Shown here: piece by piece, positions 39,118 to 48,138 of the stretch
How positions within the stretch are numbered: position 1 is the stretch's first letter
How the letters are laid out: each line of letters opens with the position of its first letter
DNA from: Achromobacter mucicolens
GTDB lineage: Bacteria; Pseudomonadota; Gammaproteobacteria; Burkholderiales; Burkholderiaceae_B
NCBI RefSeq assembly: GCF_902859725.1
Contig: NZ_CADIJP010000002.1
Location: 331,823 to 395,822, forward strand
Direction of reading: 5' to 3'
DNA: 64,000 nucleotides
Notes under the pieces: model-generated
The model's input: only the letters and a program-made list of their open reading frames with translations
Told to the model about the DNA's origin: nothing
Database searches by the model: none
Position numbers and translations under genes: made by a program

Positions 39118-39149
39118 GATGCGGCCGGGCTGTCGGCCCGGACCGCATC
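39118..39149 (-). other. Hairpin between livK and livH of the second liv operon
   Basis: GATGCGGCCGGGC pairs with GCCCGGACCGCATC with one bulged base, 20 bp after the livK stop and without a T-run. It sits at the same junction as the stem-loops at 29025-29090. Confidence 0.5.
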
Positions 39150-39168
39150 CGGGATCACATGCGCCGGT

Positions 39169-40383
39169 TTATTTCTTGACCAGCTTGCAGGTGGACTCGG
39201 ACAACTTGGTGTAGACCTCGTCGCCAGGCAGCGTCGCCACCACCTTGTAGTAGTCCCACGGGCCCTTGGATTCGGCCGGGGTCTTCACTTGCATCAGGTA
39301 CATGTCGTGGACCATGCGGCCGTCCTCGCGCACGACGCCGCCCTGGGCGAAGAAGTCGTTCACCTTGTTCGACTTCATCCACTTCATCACGTCGTCGCCG
39401 TTATCCGAGCCGGTGGCCTTGACGGCGTTCAGGTAGAACATCGCCGACGAGTAATCGCCCGCCTGCAGCATGGAAGGCTTGCGGCCGACCTTGGACTCGA
39501 ACTTCTTGGACCAGGCGCGCGAGGCGTCGGATTGATCCCAGTACCAGCCGTCGGTCAAGTACATGCCCTTGGTGGCGTCCAGGCCGAGGGAGTGCACGTC
39601 GTTGATGAACACCAGCAGGCCGGCCAGTTTCATGCTCTTGGTGACGCCGAATTCGTTGGCGGCCTTGACCGTGTTGATGGTGTCGCCGCCGGCGTTGGCC
39701 ATGCCCAGGATCTGCGCCTTGGAGGCTTGCGCCTGCAGCAGGAACGACGAGAAGTCCGAGGCGCCCAGCGGTGCGCGCACCTGGCCCTTCACTTCGCCGC
39801 CCGCGGCCTTGACGACTGCCATCGTGTCACGCTCCAGCGCGTGGCCGAACGCGTAGTCCGCAGTCAGGAAGAACCAGCTCTTGCCGCCGTCCTTCACCAC
39901 TGCCGAGCCGGTGCCACGGGCCAGCGCCACGGTGTCGTAGGCGTAGTGCACGGTGTAAGGCGAACATTGGGCGTTGGTCAGGTCGGACGAACCGGCGCCC
40001 ACTGCGATGAAGGGCTTCTTCTTTTCAGCGGCCACCGCCGCCATGGCCAGGCTGGTAGCCGAGTTGGTGCCGGCGATGATGACGTCGACCTTCTGCTGGT
40101 CGAACCATTCGCGGGCACGGGCCGAAGCGACGTCGGCCTTGTTCTGGTGGTCGGCGGAGACGATTTCGATCTTCTTGCCGTTGACCGTGCCGCCGAAGTC
40201 CTCGACCGCCATGCGCACGGCTTCCAGGCCCGCCTTGCCGTCGATGTCGGAGTAAACGCCCGACATGTCGGTGATGAATCCGATGCGGATGACATCGTCG
40301 GAGATACCTTGAGCGTGGGCGGTTGCCCCCGCGAATCCCAGGCCCGCCATGGCCAGTGCAGCAGTGATGGTGTGCAGCTTCAT
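39169..40383 (-). CDS. livK: Branched-chain amino-acid-type ABC receptor LivK (second system)
   Basis: This 404-residue periplasmic receptor has a signal peptide ending AHA|QG near residue 25. It has the type I binding fold (IRIGFITDMSGVYSDIDGKAG). Segments such as FLTADYAFGHALERDTMAVVKAAGG and LLVFINDVHSLGLDATKGMYLTDGWYWD resemble receptors for aromatic or amide compounds in betaproteobacteria as much as classical Leu/Ile/Val receptors, so the ligand is open. I chose the ATG at 40383. A longer frame runs into livF. Confidence 0.93.
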   Translation of the reverse strand: MKLHTITAALAMAGLGFAGATAHAQGISDDVIRIGFITDMSGVYSDIDGKAGLEAVRMAVEDFGGTVNGKKIEIVSADHQNKADVASARAREWFDQQKVDVIIAGTNSATSLAMAAVAAEKKKPFIAVGAGSSDLTNAQCSPYTVHYAYDTVALARGTGSAVVKDGGKSWFFLTADYAFGHALERDTMAVVKAAGGEVKGQVRAPLGASDFSSFLLQAQASKAQILGMANAGGDTINTVKAANEFGVTKSMKLAGLLVFINDVHSLGLDATKGMYLTDGWYWDQSDASRAWSKKFESKVGRKPSMLQAGDYSSAMFYLNAVKATGSDNGDDVMKWMKSNKVNDFFAQGGVVREDGRMVHDMYLMQVKTPAESKGPWDYYKVVATLPGDEVYTKLSESTCKLVKK

Positions 40384-40447
40384 GGGATGACTCCTCTTCC
40401 CTACGGTGTGGTGTTTGCCGGGGTTCCGGCGGATGACACAGGTTGCT

Positions 40448-41158
40448 TTAGACGCCCAACAGTTCGTTGAGCGTGTCCTGTTTTTCTGAAAGTTCGGCAG
40501 CTTCGAAGTGCTCGACGATCTGGCCGTGCTCCATGACATAGAAGCGGTCGGCCAGCGGCGCGGCGAAGCGGAAATTCTGTTCCACCATGACGATGGTGTA
40601 GCCCCGCTGCTTGAGCGCCGTGATCATGCGGGCCAGCGCCTGCACGATGACGGGCGCGAGGCCTTCGGAGATTTCGTCGAGCAGCAGCAGGTTTGCGCCG
40701 GTGCGCAGGATGCGCGCAACGGCCAGCATCTGCTGTTCGCCACCCGACAGGCGCGTGCCCGGGGAATTGCGGCGTTCCTGCAGATTGGGGAACATGTCGT
40801 AGATCTCGGCCAGCGACATGCCGCCGCCAAGCGAGCCCACGACTGGCGGAAGCAGCAGGTTCTCCTCGCAAGACAGGCTGGCGAAGATGCCGCGTTCCTC
40901 GGGGCAATAGCCCACGCCCAAATGGGCAATCTTGTAAGTGGGCAGGTCGATGGCCTCGGTGCCATGGATGCGGACCGAGCCCTTGCGCGAACCGGTCAGG
41001 CCCAGGATGGCGCGCAGCGTCGTGGTGCGGCCGGCGCCATTGCGGCCCAGCAGCGTGACGACCTCGCCTTGTCCAACGCGCATGTCCACGCCGTGCAGGA
41101 TATGCGATTCCCCGTACCAGGCGTTCAAGCCCGAGATTTCGAGTGCGGGGGTGCTCAT
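40448..41158 (-). CDS. livF: ABC ATPase LivF (second system) with Arg in place of the Walker A Lys
   Basis: This 236-residue ATPase has signature LSGGEQQMLAVARIL and Walker B NLLLLDEISEGL, as in LivF. The P-loop reads GRNGAGRTTTLR, so the normally invariant Lys is Arg (codon CGC). The rest of the P-loop is intact, and the gene is otherwise unbroken and in an operon. It may still bind ATP with altered kinetics, leaving LivG as the main hydrolysing half. It overlaps livG by four bases. Confidence 0.93.
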   Translation of the reverse strand: MSTPALEISGLNAWYGESHILHGVDMRVGQGEVVTLLGRNGAGRTTTLRAILGLTGSRKGSVRIHGTEAIDLPTYKIAHLGVGYCPEERGIFASLSCEENLLLPPVVGSLGGGMSLAEIYDMFPNLQERRNSPGTRLSGGEQQMLAVARILRTGANLLLLDEISEGLAPVIVQALARMITALKQRGYTIVMVEQNFRFAAPLADRFYVMEHGQIVEHFEAAELSEKQDTLNELLGV

Positions 41159-41928
41159 GCGTGCGCTCCTTGAAGTTCGCCGTCGGTCGTGCCCATGTAA
41201 GCCTGCATCACGGCCGGATGGCGGGAGACTTCGGCGTAGGAACCTTCGGCCAGCACTGATCCGCGCGCCAGCACGGTGATGGTGTTGGCGATGGAGGACA
41301 CGACGTTCATGTTGTGTTCCACCATGAGGATGGTGCGCCCGGCGCTCACGCGCTTGATCAATTGCGTGACGCGGTCCACGTCTTCGTGGCCCATGCCCTG
41401 GGTGGGTTCGTCCAGCAGCATCAGCTCGGGCTCCATCGCCAGCGTGGTGGCGATCTCGAGCGCGCGCTTGCGGCCGTACGGCAGGTTGACTGTGGTCTCG
41501 TCGGCAAAACCGCCCAGGTCCACCTGTTCAAGCAGCGCGCGCGCCGGCTCGTTCAAGGAGGCGAGCCGCTTGTCGCTTTGCCAGAAGTGATAGGACAGGC
41601 CGGTCTTGCGCTGCAGGCCGATCCGCACGTTCTCGAGCACGGTCAGGTGCGGGAACACCGCCGAGATCTGGAACGACCGGATGATGCCGCGCCGTGCGAT
41701 CTGCGCGGGCCGCTCGCCGGTGATGTCGATGCCATTGAACCTGATGCTGCCCGACGTGGGAGCGAGGAATTTGGTCAGCAGGTTGAAGCATGTGGTCTTG
41801 CCCGCGCCGTTAGGCCCGATCAAGGCATGAATCTCGCCCCGCTTGATACGCAAATCGACCCCGTTGACCGCGACGAAGCCGCGGAACTCCTTGGTGAGGC
41901 CTTTTGTCTCCAGGATTGTGTCATCCAT
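41155..41928 (-). CDS. livG: Branched-chain amino-acid-type ABC ATPase LivG (second system)
   Basis: This 257-residue ATPase opens the second liv operon. It has Walker A GPNGAGKTTCFN, signature LPYGRKRALEIATTL (the LivG variant) and Walker B LMLLDEPTQGM. Its P-loop is canonical. The gene order livG-livF-livK-livH-livM puts the ATPases first, unlike the first system. Confidence 0.95.
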   Translation of the reverse strand: MDDTILETKGLTKEFRGFVAVNGVDLRIKRGEIHALIGPNGAGKTTCFNLLTKFLAPTSGSIRFNGIDITGERPAQIARRGIIRSFQISAVFPHLTVLENVRIGLQRKTGLSYHFWQSDKRLASLNEPARALLEQVDLGGFADETTVNLPYGRKRALEIATTLAMEPELMLLDEPTQGMGHEDVDRVTQLIKRVSAGRTILMVEHNMNVVSSIANTITVLARGSVLAEGSYAEVSRHPAVMQAYMGTTDGELQGAHA

Positions 41929-42107
41929 GTTCGCTGCACCAGCGTTGTATTTATATGGTCTCCGCCCGGCGTCATTGCGTCAGGCCCCCGCAGGGTTGGA
42001 AAACTGTTTGCGTGCTCAGTTTTCTTATGAGTTGCCGGCGAGTATGCGGACGTCGCAATCAAAATTCCATGAGGGTTTGTCATAGGTTTTGCACTGCGGA
42101 AAGGCCA

Positions 42108-42127
42108 ATTGTCGGCATGCCGACAAT
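42108..42127. promoter_or_regulatory. Perfect 20-bp palindrome, candidate operator of the second liv operon
   Basis: ATTGTCGGCATGCCGACAAT is a perfect palindrome with no spacer, 180 bp upstream of livG and beyond the nth terminator. TTGTC/GACAA ends are typical of FCD-type GntR operators. The binding protein is not in the window. Confidence 0.6.
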
Positions 42128-42219
42128 GCAGTGTGCTTATGGGGAGAATGGGCTCCCGATATGCAAATGCATTGCAGCAATTACGCGTTGATCGTCATCA
42201 AGATGTCACGCGGCAAAAG

Positions 42220-42247
42220 GCGAGGGAAAACCCGGTTTTCCGCTCGC
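42220..42247 (-). terminator. Terminator after nth
   Basis: GCGAGGGAAAAC pairs with GTTTTCCGCTCGC (one bulge), 32 bp after the nth stop. On the minus strand it is followed by CTTTTG. Confidence 0.7.
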
Positions 42248-42278
42248 ATAATCGCGGGTGAATACCAGCGCGCAGATG

Positions 42279-42914
42279 TCAGGCAGGCGTTTTCTGCTTG
42301 AATTCGCAAAGGTCGGAAATGCCGCATTGCGGGCACTTCGGCTTGCGCGCCACGCAAACGTAGCGGCCGTGCAGGATAAGCCAGTGATGCGCGTCCAGCA
42401 GATATTCGCTGGGCACGAACTTCATGAGTTTTTGCTCGACTTCCAGCACGTTTTTTCCGGGCGCGATGCCGGTGCGATTTGATACGCGGAATATATGCGT
42501 GTCCACCGCCATGGCTGCTTGTCCGAACGCGGTGTTGAGCACCACGTTGGCGGTCTTGCGGCCGACGCCGGGCAAGGCCTCCAGGGCCTCGCGCGTTTGC
42601 GGCACCTGGCCGCCGTGCTGCTCGATCAGGATCTTGCTGGTGGCGATCGCGTTCTTGGCCTTGGTGCGAAACAGGCCAATGGTCTTGATGTAGTCGGCAA
42701 GCCCTTCCTCGCCCAGCGCCAAGAGCGCCTCGGGCGTGCCGTACTGCGGGAAGAACTTGCGCGTGGCGATGTTGACCGACTTGTCTGTCGCCTGTGCCGA
42801 CAGCAGCACGGCAATCAGCAGCTGGAACGGCGTGGCGTATTCCAGTTCGGTGGTGGGGGTGGGGTTGGCCGCCTGCAGGCGGGCGAAGATCTCTCGACGT
42901 TTAGCGGCGTTCAT
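42279..42914 (-). CDS. nth: Endonuclease III
   Basis: This 211-residue base-excision repair glycosylase and AP lyase removes oxidised pyrimidines. The helix-hairpin-helix [13 protein letters not shown] contains the catalytic Lys, and AVDTHIFRV contains the catalytic Asp. The C-terminal cysteines are spaced C-x6-C-x2-C-x5-C for the 4Fe-4S cluster. Length is standard. It overlaps rsxB by four bases. Confidence 0.97.
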   Translation of the reverse strand: MNAAKRREIFARLQAANPTPTTELEYATPFQLLIAVLLSAQATDKSVNIATRKFFPQYGTPEALLALGEEGLADYIKTIGLFRTKAKNAIATSKILIEQHGGQVPQTREALEALPGVGRKTANVVLNTAFGQAAMAVDTHIFRVSNRTGIAPGKNVLEVEQKLMKFVPSEYLLDAHHWLILHGRYVCVARKPKCPQCGISDLCEFKQKTPA

Positions 42915-43555
42915 GACTGCGTGGGATTGCGGCGGGCCCGGGCGCGGGCCAGCGCGGATTCGATGGCGGAGCGCTTGCGGTCTTCCTTTTGCGCATCCTC
43001 GGCGGCGGGCGCCACGGGCGCGGGCGCTTCGGGCATCTCCGGCGCCATCAGGCGCGCGTTGTCGGCAGCCAGGCGCTCGGCGCGCACCTGATGACGGCGA
43101 TGACGCTCGCGGCTGACGGCGGCGTCCTCGCTGGTCCATGCGCGCCCGGCCGGCACCATCTCGATGCAGTCGACGGGACAGGGCGCCACGCACAGGTCGC
43201 AGCCGGTGCACCAGTCGTCCAGCACGGTGTGCATGTGTTTGTTGGCCCCGACGATGGCGTCGACCGGACAGGCCTGGATGCACAGCGTACAGCCGATGCA
43301 ATGCGATTCGTCGATGCGCGCGACGAGCAGCGGGCCGGGTTCCCCGCGTGACAGATCGAGCGGCAGCAGGGGCGTGCCGAGCAGCGCGGACAAGGCGGCG
43401 ACGCCGTCCTCGCCGCCGGGCGGACAGCGGTTGATCGGGGCGGCGCCCTGGGCGATGGCCTCGGCATAGGGCCGGCAGCCGTCGTAACCGCATTTGGTGC
43501 ATTGCGTCTGAGGCAGCAAGGCATCAACGCGGTCGGCTAATGAGCGACAGGACAT
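42911..43555 (-). CDS. rsxB: RsxB/RnfB-like iron-sulfur protein
   Basis: This 214-residue protein has an N-terminal Fe-S motif of the Rnf/CO-dehydrogenase type (CTKCGYDGC and a fourth Cys in NRCPPGG). Two ferredoxin 4Fe-4S motifs follow ([14 protein letters not shown] and [14 protein letters not shown]). The C-terminal ~70 residues are charged and low complexity. It lacks the N-terminal membrane helix of true RnfB, and no other rnf/rsx genes are present. It may be a soluble electron carrier. Coupling to nth suggests a link to Fe-S enzyme maturation or redox, which is inference. Confidence 0.88.
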   Translation of the reverse strand: MSCRSLADRVDALLPQTQCTKCGYDGCRPYAEAIAQGAAPINRCPPGGEDGVAALSALLGTPLLPLDLSRGEPGPLLVARIDESHCIGCTLCIQACPVDAIVGANKHMHTVLDDWCTGCDLCVAPCPVDCIEMVPAGRAWTSEDAAVSRERHRRHQVRAERLAADNARLMAPEMPEAPAPVAPAAEDAQKEDRKRSAIESALARARARRNPTQS

Positions 43556-43666
43556 GTAAAGCCAGTAATGAAAAGGGGCCGCTTGGGCCCCGGGGATACG
43601 GATCAGGCTGCTGGCGGCGCCGGGCTTACGCCCGTGCCCCGCCGGATGGACGGCGCGGCGCCGTCC

Positions 43667-44893
43667 TCAAGCCGATTGCCGGATGAACTCGGCAATTTTA
43701 GGACAGATCATTTCGCGCCACCGGCGGCCCGAGAAAATGCCGTAGTGGCCGCAGTTCGGCGCGGTGTAGTGCGCCTTGCGGTCGGCCGGAATGTTCTTGC
43801 ACAGCGTGATGGCCGCGCGCGTCTGGCCCTGGCCGGAAATGTCGTCCAGTTCGCCTTCGATGGTGAACAGGGCCACGTCCTTGATGTCGGCCGGTCGCAC
43901 CAGCTTGCCGTCCACTTCCCAGGTGCCGCCGGGCAGCGCGAACTCCTGGAACACCATGCGGATCGTGTCCAGGTAGAACTCGGCCGGCATGTCCAGCACC
44001 GCGTTGTATTCGTCGTAGAAACGGCGATGCGCTTCGGCATCGCTGTCGTCGCCGCGCAGCAGGTCCAGGTAGAAGTCGTAATGCGACTTCATGTGGCGGT
44101 CCGGATTCATGGCCATGAATCCCGCATGCTGCAGGAAGCCCGGATAGACCCGGCGGCCGGCCCCCGGATAGCGGGGCGGAACGGGGTGGATCACCTGGTT
44201 CTCGAACCAGGCGTAGGGCTTGGTCGTGGCCAGCCGGTTGACCTGCGTGGGCGACTGGCGCGGGTCGATGGGACCGCCCATCATCACCATGCTGCGCGGC
44301 TGGCAGGGATCGTTGGCGGACGCCATCAGGGATACGGCGGCCAGCACCGGCACCGTGGGCTGGCACACGGAAATGACGTGCACGTCCGGGCCCAGGTGGC
44401 GGATGAAGTCCTGCACGTAGCGCACGTAGTCGTTCAGATGGAACGGCCCGGCCGACAGCGGCACCATGCGCGCGTCGACCCAGTCGGTCACATAGAGGTC
44501 GTGGTTGGGCAGCAGGGCGCGCACGGTGTCGCGCAGCAGGGTGGCGTGGTGTCCGGAAAGCGGGGCCACCAGCAGCACCTTCGGATCGTTCTTGCCGGCC
44601 AGGCGCACGTCGCGCTGGAAGTGCACCAGGCGGCAGAACGGCTTGTCCATGGCCACGGCTTCGATCACGCGGACGGACTTGCCGCCGATCTGAGTGGTGG
44701 GAAGACTCCAGGCGGGCTTCTGGTATTCCTTGCCGATACGGGTCATCAACTCATACCCAGCGGCCATCTGGCGCGAAATCGGGGTATAGGCGAGCGGGCT
44801 GTAGGGGCTGGAGAACAGCTGAGAACCGGCGTCCGTGAATGCAGCGAACGGAGTCAGGAAGGCGCGCTGCATTTCGTGCAATTGGTACAGCAT
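43667..44893 (-). CDS. phaZ: Intracellular polyhydroxyalkanoate (PHB) depolymerase
   Basis: This 408-residue cytoplasmic enzyme degrades stored PHB granules. The nucleophile is expected to be Cys177 in SVCQPTVP, the Cys-containing lipase-like box of the Ralstonia PhaZ1 family. DWVDARMVPLSAGPFHLNDYV and the C-terminal HYTAPNCGHYGIFSGRRW with the catalytic His are diagnostic. There is no signal peptide. It starts at ATG 44893 with AGAAGGA upstream. It is monocistronic, with 212 bp of AT-richer sequence upstream. Confidence 0.94.
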   Translation of the reverse strand: MLYQLHEMQRAFLTPFAAFTDAGSQLFSSPYSPLAYTPISRQMAAGYELMTRIGKEYQKPAWSLPTTQIGGKSVRVIEAVAMDKPFCRLVHFQRDVRLAGKNDPKVLLVAPLSGHHATLLRDTVRALLPNHDLYVTDWVDARMVPLSAGPFHLNDYVRYVQDFIRHLGPDVHVISVCQPTVPVLAAVSLMASANDPCQPRSMVMMGGPIDPRQSPTQVNRLATTKPYAWFENQVIHPVPPRYPGAGRRVYPGFLQHAGFMAMNPDRHMKSHYDFYLDLLRGDDSDAEAHRRFYDEYNAVLDMPAEFYLDTIRMVFQEFALPGGTWEVDGKLVRPADIKDVALFTIEGELDDISGQGQTRAAITLCKNIPADRKAHYTAPNCGHYGIFSGRRWREMICPKIAEFIRQSA

Positions 44894-45105
44894 TTCGGGG
44901 AAGTCCTTCTGGGTCGAGCGTGTGCCCCGATTATTGCTCCGAGGCGTAACGATATTTCCAATCAGACCGAAGAATGTCAGGCAAAGTGCCTGATTTTGTT
45001 GCTAAAAAGCGACCCGTCATGTGTTTCGCACCAGTTTAGGGCCGCGTTCATGCCTTGTGGTGATGCCAAAAGGTGGATTTATGCACTACGCCATGCAGTG
45101 CGGGA

Positions 45106-45906
45106 TCACCAGTAGTTTTCTACTGCCAGGTTGCCAGGAATGCCGCGGCGTCCCGGCTTGAATCCCCGATCACCCAGCAATTTTCGTGCCTCCGCCAGCA
45201 TGGCGGGGTTGCCGCAGAGCATGACCTTGGCGGTCTCGGGATCCAGCGGCTGGCCGGCCAGCTGCTCCAGCCGCCCGTCGGCGAGCAGCGTGGTGATGCG
45301 CGCTTGCGGCATGCCGGGCACGGCTTCGCGCGTGGCGATGGGCAGGTAGACGAGCTTGCCGGGGTCGGCGGCAAACATCTCGGCCAGGGCCGGATCGCGG
45401 CGCCAGGAGTTGATTTCGTCGCGATAGGCCAGTTCGGCCGCGGTGCGCACGCCGTGCACCAGGACGATGCGGCGGTAAGCGCGCCAGACGGCCGGGTCGC
45501 GCAGGATGGACAGGTAGGCCGACAGACCGGTGCCCGAGGCCAGCAGCCACAGGTCGCCGCCGGGCGCAAAGCGCTCCAGCGTCAGAAAGCCGTAGGGGGC
45601 CTTTTCGACGTAAAGCGCATCGCCGGGCTGCAGACGCGCCATGCGCGGACTGAAGAGACCGTCCGGGACAACGATGGAATAGAACTCCAGCCAGGGCTCA
45701 TGCGGGGCAGAGACCATGGAGTAGGCGCGCCAGATCGTGGGCGCGCCGTCCGGGTCTTCAGCGCCGGGCAGACCTACCCGGGCGAACTGGCCTGGCACGA
45801 ACGTGAAGGCCTCGTCCCGCGTCACGCGCACGGAGAACAGTTTGTCCGGCACCCAGGTGTGGACGCTGGTGATGGTCTGGCGCGTGTATTTGGAGTCGTC
45901 GGTCAT
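45106..45906 (-). CDS. fpr: Ferredoxin-NADP reductase
   Basis: This 266-residue FAD enzyme exchanges electrons between NADPH and ferredoxin or flavodoxin. FAD is bound by the RAYSMVSAPHE segment. The NADP domain begins LLASGTGLSAYLSILRD, and CGNPAML lies near the C-terminus. The C-terminal residue after Tyr is Trp (ENYW), as in bacterial Fpr subclass proteins. It lies 51 bp downstream of fdxA on the same strand, so carrier and reductase are probably co-expressed. Confidence 0.94.
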   Translation of the reverse strand: MTDDSKYTRQTITSVHTWVPDKLFSVRVTRDEAFTFVPGQFARVGLPGAEDPDGAPTIWRAYSMVSAPHEPWLEFYSIVVPDGLFSPRMARLQPGDALYVEKAPYGFLTLERFAPGGDLWLLASGTGLSAYLSILRDPAVWRAYRRIVLVHGVRTAAELAYRDEINSWRRDPALAEMFAADPGKLVYLPIATREAVPGMPQARITTLLADGRLEQLAGQPLDPETAKVMLCGNPAMLAEARKLLGDRGFKPGRRGIPGNLAVENYW

Positions 45907-45957
45907 CGGGACATCGCACGGAAAGCGCCGGTCCGGGGTGCGGCCGGCGTCCGTGGA

Positions 45958-46281
45958 TTACTTTTCCAGGTATTGCAGCTTGTCCTGCTTGCCGTTCCAT
46001 TCGTCGGCGTCGGGCAGGGGCTTCTTGGCGCGGCTGATGCTGGCGAATTCCGGGGAGAGTTCGGCGTTCAGCGCGATGAAATTGAGTTGGTCCTGCGGCA
46101 CGTCTTCTTCGGCGTAGATCGCGTTGGCCGGGCATTCGGGGATGCAGACCGCGCAATCGATGCATTCGTCGGGGTCGATCACGAGGAAGTTCGGACCCTC
46201 ACGAAAACAGTCCACCGGGCACACGTCGACGCAATCGGTGTACTTGCACTTGATACAGTTTTCGGTGACTACGTGGGTCAT
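45958..46281 (-). CDS. fdxA: 7Fe ferredoxin FdxA
   Basis: This 107-residue ferredoxin carries one 3Fe-4S and one 4Fe-4S cluster. The ligands are Cys9, Cys17, Cys21 and Cys25 in the first motif and Cys40, Cys43, Cys46 and Cys50 in the second. The C-terminal ~50-residue extension is typical of the FdxA type. It is upstream of fpr and divergent from pncB. Confidence 0.95.
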   Translation of the reverse strand: MTHVVTENCIKCKYTDCVDVCPVDCFREGPNFLVIDPDECIDCAVCIPECPANAIYAEEDVPQDQLNFIALNAELSPEFASISRAKKPLPDADEWNGKQDKLQYLEK

Positions 46282-46406
46282 TCAGGAACTCCGGGGATCA
46301 GCGGCAGATGTGTCTTAATGGGCGGATTTTACCCAATGCCGCGCCGATGTGCCGGCAATACCCGTATTGACAGCGTGGCCCAGCGTGTCGAAGGCCCGCT
46401 GCTTCA

Positions 46407-46415
46407 TGCTATGGT
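46407..46415 (+). promoter_or_regulatory. Candidate extended -10 promoter of pncB
   Basis: TGCTATGGT is an extended -10 element 23 bases before the pncB ATG. The -35 region is weak. A TTGACA at 46367-46372 is too far away to pair with it. Confidence 0.35.
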
Positions 46416-46438
46416 GTCGCGAAACGAAACGCGCAATC

Positions 46439-47614
46439 ATGATTATTACTTCGCTGCTCGACACCGACCTGTATAAATTCAGCATGATGCAAGTCGTGCT
46501 GCATCACTTCCCGGCTGCCCAGGTCGAGTACCGGTACAAATGCCGGACGCAAGGCGTGGATTTGCGCCCCTATCTGGACGAAATCCGCCACGAAGTGCAT
46601 CAGCTATGCCAGTTGCGCTTCACGGAAGACGAGCTTAAATATCTCGGCAGCTTGCGCTTTATCAAAAGCGACTTCGTTGATTTCCTTGGTCTGTTCCACA
46701 TGCCGGAGCGCTGCATTCACATCAGCGAAGGCGAAGGCCCCGGCGAAATCAGCATCGAGGTCAAAGGGCCGTGGCTACACACGATCCTGTTCGAGATCCC
46801 CGTGCTGGCCATCGTCAACGAGGTCTATTTCCGAAACACCCGTAAGCATCCGGACTGGGAAGAGGGCCGCAAGCGCCTGCAGTCCAAGATGCACCTCGTG
46901 CTGGACGATCCCGCGCTGGCGGATTTCCGCGTGGCCGAATACGGCACGCGGCGCCGCTTCTCCAAGGCCTGGCACGAAGAAATCGTCTCCACCATGAAAG
47001 CCGAGATGGGCCCGCATTTCGCGGGAACCAGCAATGTGCTGCTTGCCAAGGAACACGACGTGCTGCCGCTGGGCACCATGGGCCACGAGTATCTGCAGGC
47101 CTGCCAGGCCCTCGGTCCGCGGCTGCGCGATTCGCAGGTTTTCGCGCTGGAAGTCTGGGCCAAGGAATACCGCGGCGACCTCGGCATCGCGCTGTCGGAC
47201 GTCTACGGCATGGATGCGTTCCTGCGCGACTTCGACATGTATTTCTGCAAGCTCTTTGACGGCGCGCGCCACGATTCCGGCGATCCCTTCATCTGGGGCG
47301 AGCGCCTGCTTGAGCACTACCGCAAGAACCGCGTCGATCCGCGCGCCAAGACGCTGGTGTTCTCGGATGCGCTGACCTTCCCGCGCGCCATCGAGCTGGC
47401 GCGCCAGTTCTCGGGCCGCTGCAAGGTTTCGTTCGGCATCGGCACCAATCTCACCAACGACCTGGGCCACGAGCCGCTGCAGATCGTCATGAAGATGGTC
47501 CGCTGCAATGGCCAGCCGGTGGCCAAGGTGTCGGATGCGCCCGAAAAGACGATGTGCGACGATCCTGCCTACCTGGCCTATCTGCGCCAGGTTTTCCAGT
47601 TGCCGCCTGCCTGA
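46439..47614 (+). CDS. pncB: Nicotinate phosphoribosyltransferase
   Basis: This 391-residue enzyme of NAD salvage makes nicotinate mononucleotide from nicotinate and PRPP using ATP. The N-terminal [15 protein letters not shown], the [10 protein letters not shown]-like [22 protein letters not shown] with the phosphorylatable His, and [11 protein letters not shown] are the family blocks. I chose the ATG at 46439. Longer frames add unrelated residues. Confidence 0.96.
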   Translation: MIITSLLDTDLYKFSMMQVVLHHFPAAQVEYRYKCRTQGVDLRPYLDEIRHEVHQLCQLRFTEDELKYLGSLRFIKSDFVDFLGLFHMPERCIHISEGEGPGEISIEVKGPWLHTILFEIPVLAIVNEVYFRNTRKHPDWEEGRKRLQSKMHLVLDDPALADFRVAEYGTRRRFSKAWHEEIVSTMKAEMGPHFAGTSNVLLAKEHDVLPLGTMGHEYLQACQALGPRLRDSQVFALEVWAKEYRGDLGIALSDVYGMDAFLRDFDMYFCKLFDGARHDSGDPFIWGERLLEHYRKNRVDPRAKTLVFSDALTFPRAIELARQFSGRCKVSFGIGTNLTNDLGHEPLQIVMKMVRCNGQPVAKVSDAPEKTMCDDPAYLAYLRQVFQLPPA

Positions 47615-47686
47615 CGACGCCCGGGCGTCGCGCGCGGGCAGCGTTACCCAGTTCCAACCAAACCACTCGACTCTAGGGGAATTCTC

Positions 47687-48037
47687 ATGAGCAGCATCAA
47701 GCGCTTTCACGTGACCAAGCGCCTGTCGGACATGGCCGTGTACAACGGCGTTGCCTACCTGGCGGGCCAGGTGCCGGACGATGCCACGCTGGACATCACG
47801 GGCCAGACCGAGCAAGTGCTCGCCACGATCGACCGTCTGCTGGCCGAAGCCGGCACCGACAAGACCAAGATCCTGATGGCCCAGATCTACGTGGCCAACA
47901 TGAAGGAATTCGACGGCATGAACAAGGCCTGGGACGCATGGGTTGCCGACGGCAACTCGCCCCCCCGCGCCACCGTCGAGGCCCGCCTCGCCAACCCCGA
48001 CTACAAGGTCGAGATCGTGGTGACGGCCGCCCTGTGA
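47687..48037 (+). CDS. RidA-family protein
   Basis: This 116-residue trimeric RidA/YjgF/UK114-type protein is expected to hydrolyse reactive enamines or imines. TEQVLATIDRLLAEAGTDKTKI and the C-terminal PPRATVEARLANPDYKVEIVVTAAL contain the conserved Arg and the Ala/Leu-rich strand. The exact subgroup and substrate are not evident. It lies 72 bp after pncB with AGGGGAA upstream. Confidence 0.92.
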   Translation: MSSIKRFHVTKRLSDMAVYNGVAYLAGQVPDDATLDITGQTEQVLATIDRLLAEAGTDKTKILMAQIYVANMKEFDGMNKAWDAWVADGNSPPRATVEARLANPDYKVEIVVTAAL

Positions 48038-48076
48038 TGCACGCAGGCTGAATGCCGGCCTCGTCCGGCACCCAGA

Positions 48077-48112
48077 AAAGCCCTCTGGCCAACGCCGAGG
48101 GCTTTTTCTTTG
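48077..48112. terminator. Bidirectional terminator after the RidA gene
   Basis: A stem AAAAGCCCTC/GAGGGCTTTT is followed by TTTCTTT and preceded by A bases. Confidence 0.85.
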
Positions 48113-48116
48113 CGTG

Positions 48117-48129
48117 GATGTCAGACACC
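48117..48129. repeat. Copy of the GGTGTCAGACACC palindromic repeat (one mismatch)
   Basis: GATGTCAGACACC followed by CCC sits directly after the RidA terminator, the same kind of place as the other copies. Confidence 0.5.
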
Positions 48130-48138
48130 CCCGCCGCG

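Larger units (their letters stand above)
41929..42278. other. 350-bp intergenic region between livG and nth
   Basis: This gap holds the nth terminator (42220-42247), a perfect 20-bp palindrome (42108-42127) and an AT-rich patch at about 41948-41956 (TATAAA on the minus strand) that may be the livG -10 box. I see no gene or structured RNA in it. Confidence 0.6.

Noticed and set aside
36067-42000. The betaine receptor as a member of the second liv transporter
   Set aside because: It belongs to a different receptor family (ProX/OpuAC), has its own leader and is separated by a hairpin, so it was treated as an orphan.
46367-46372. TTGACA as the -35 box of pncB
   Set aside because: The nearest good -10 box is 37 bases further on, far outside normal spacing.
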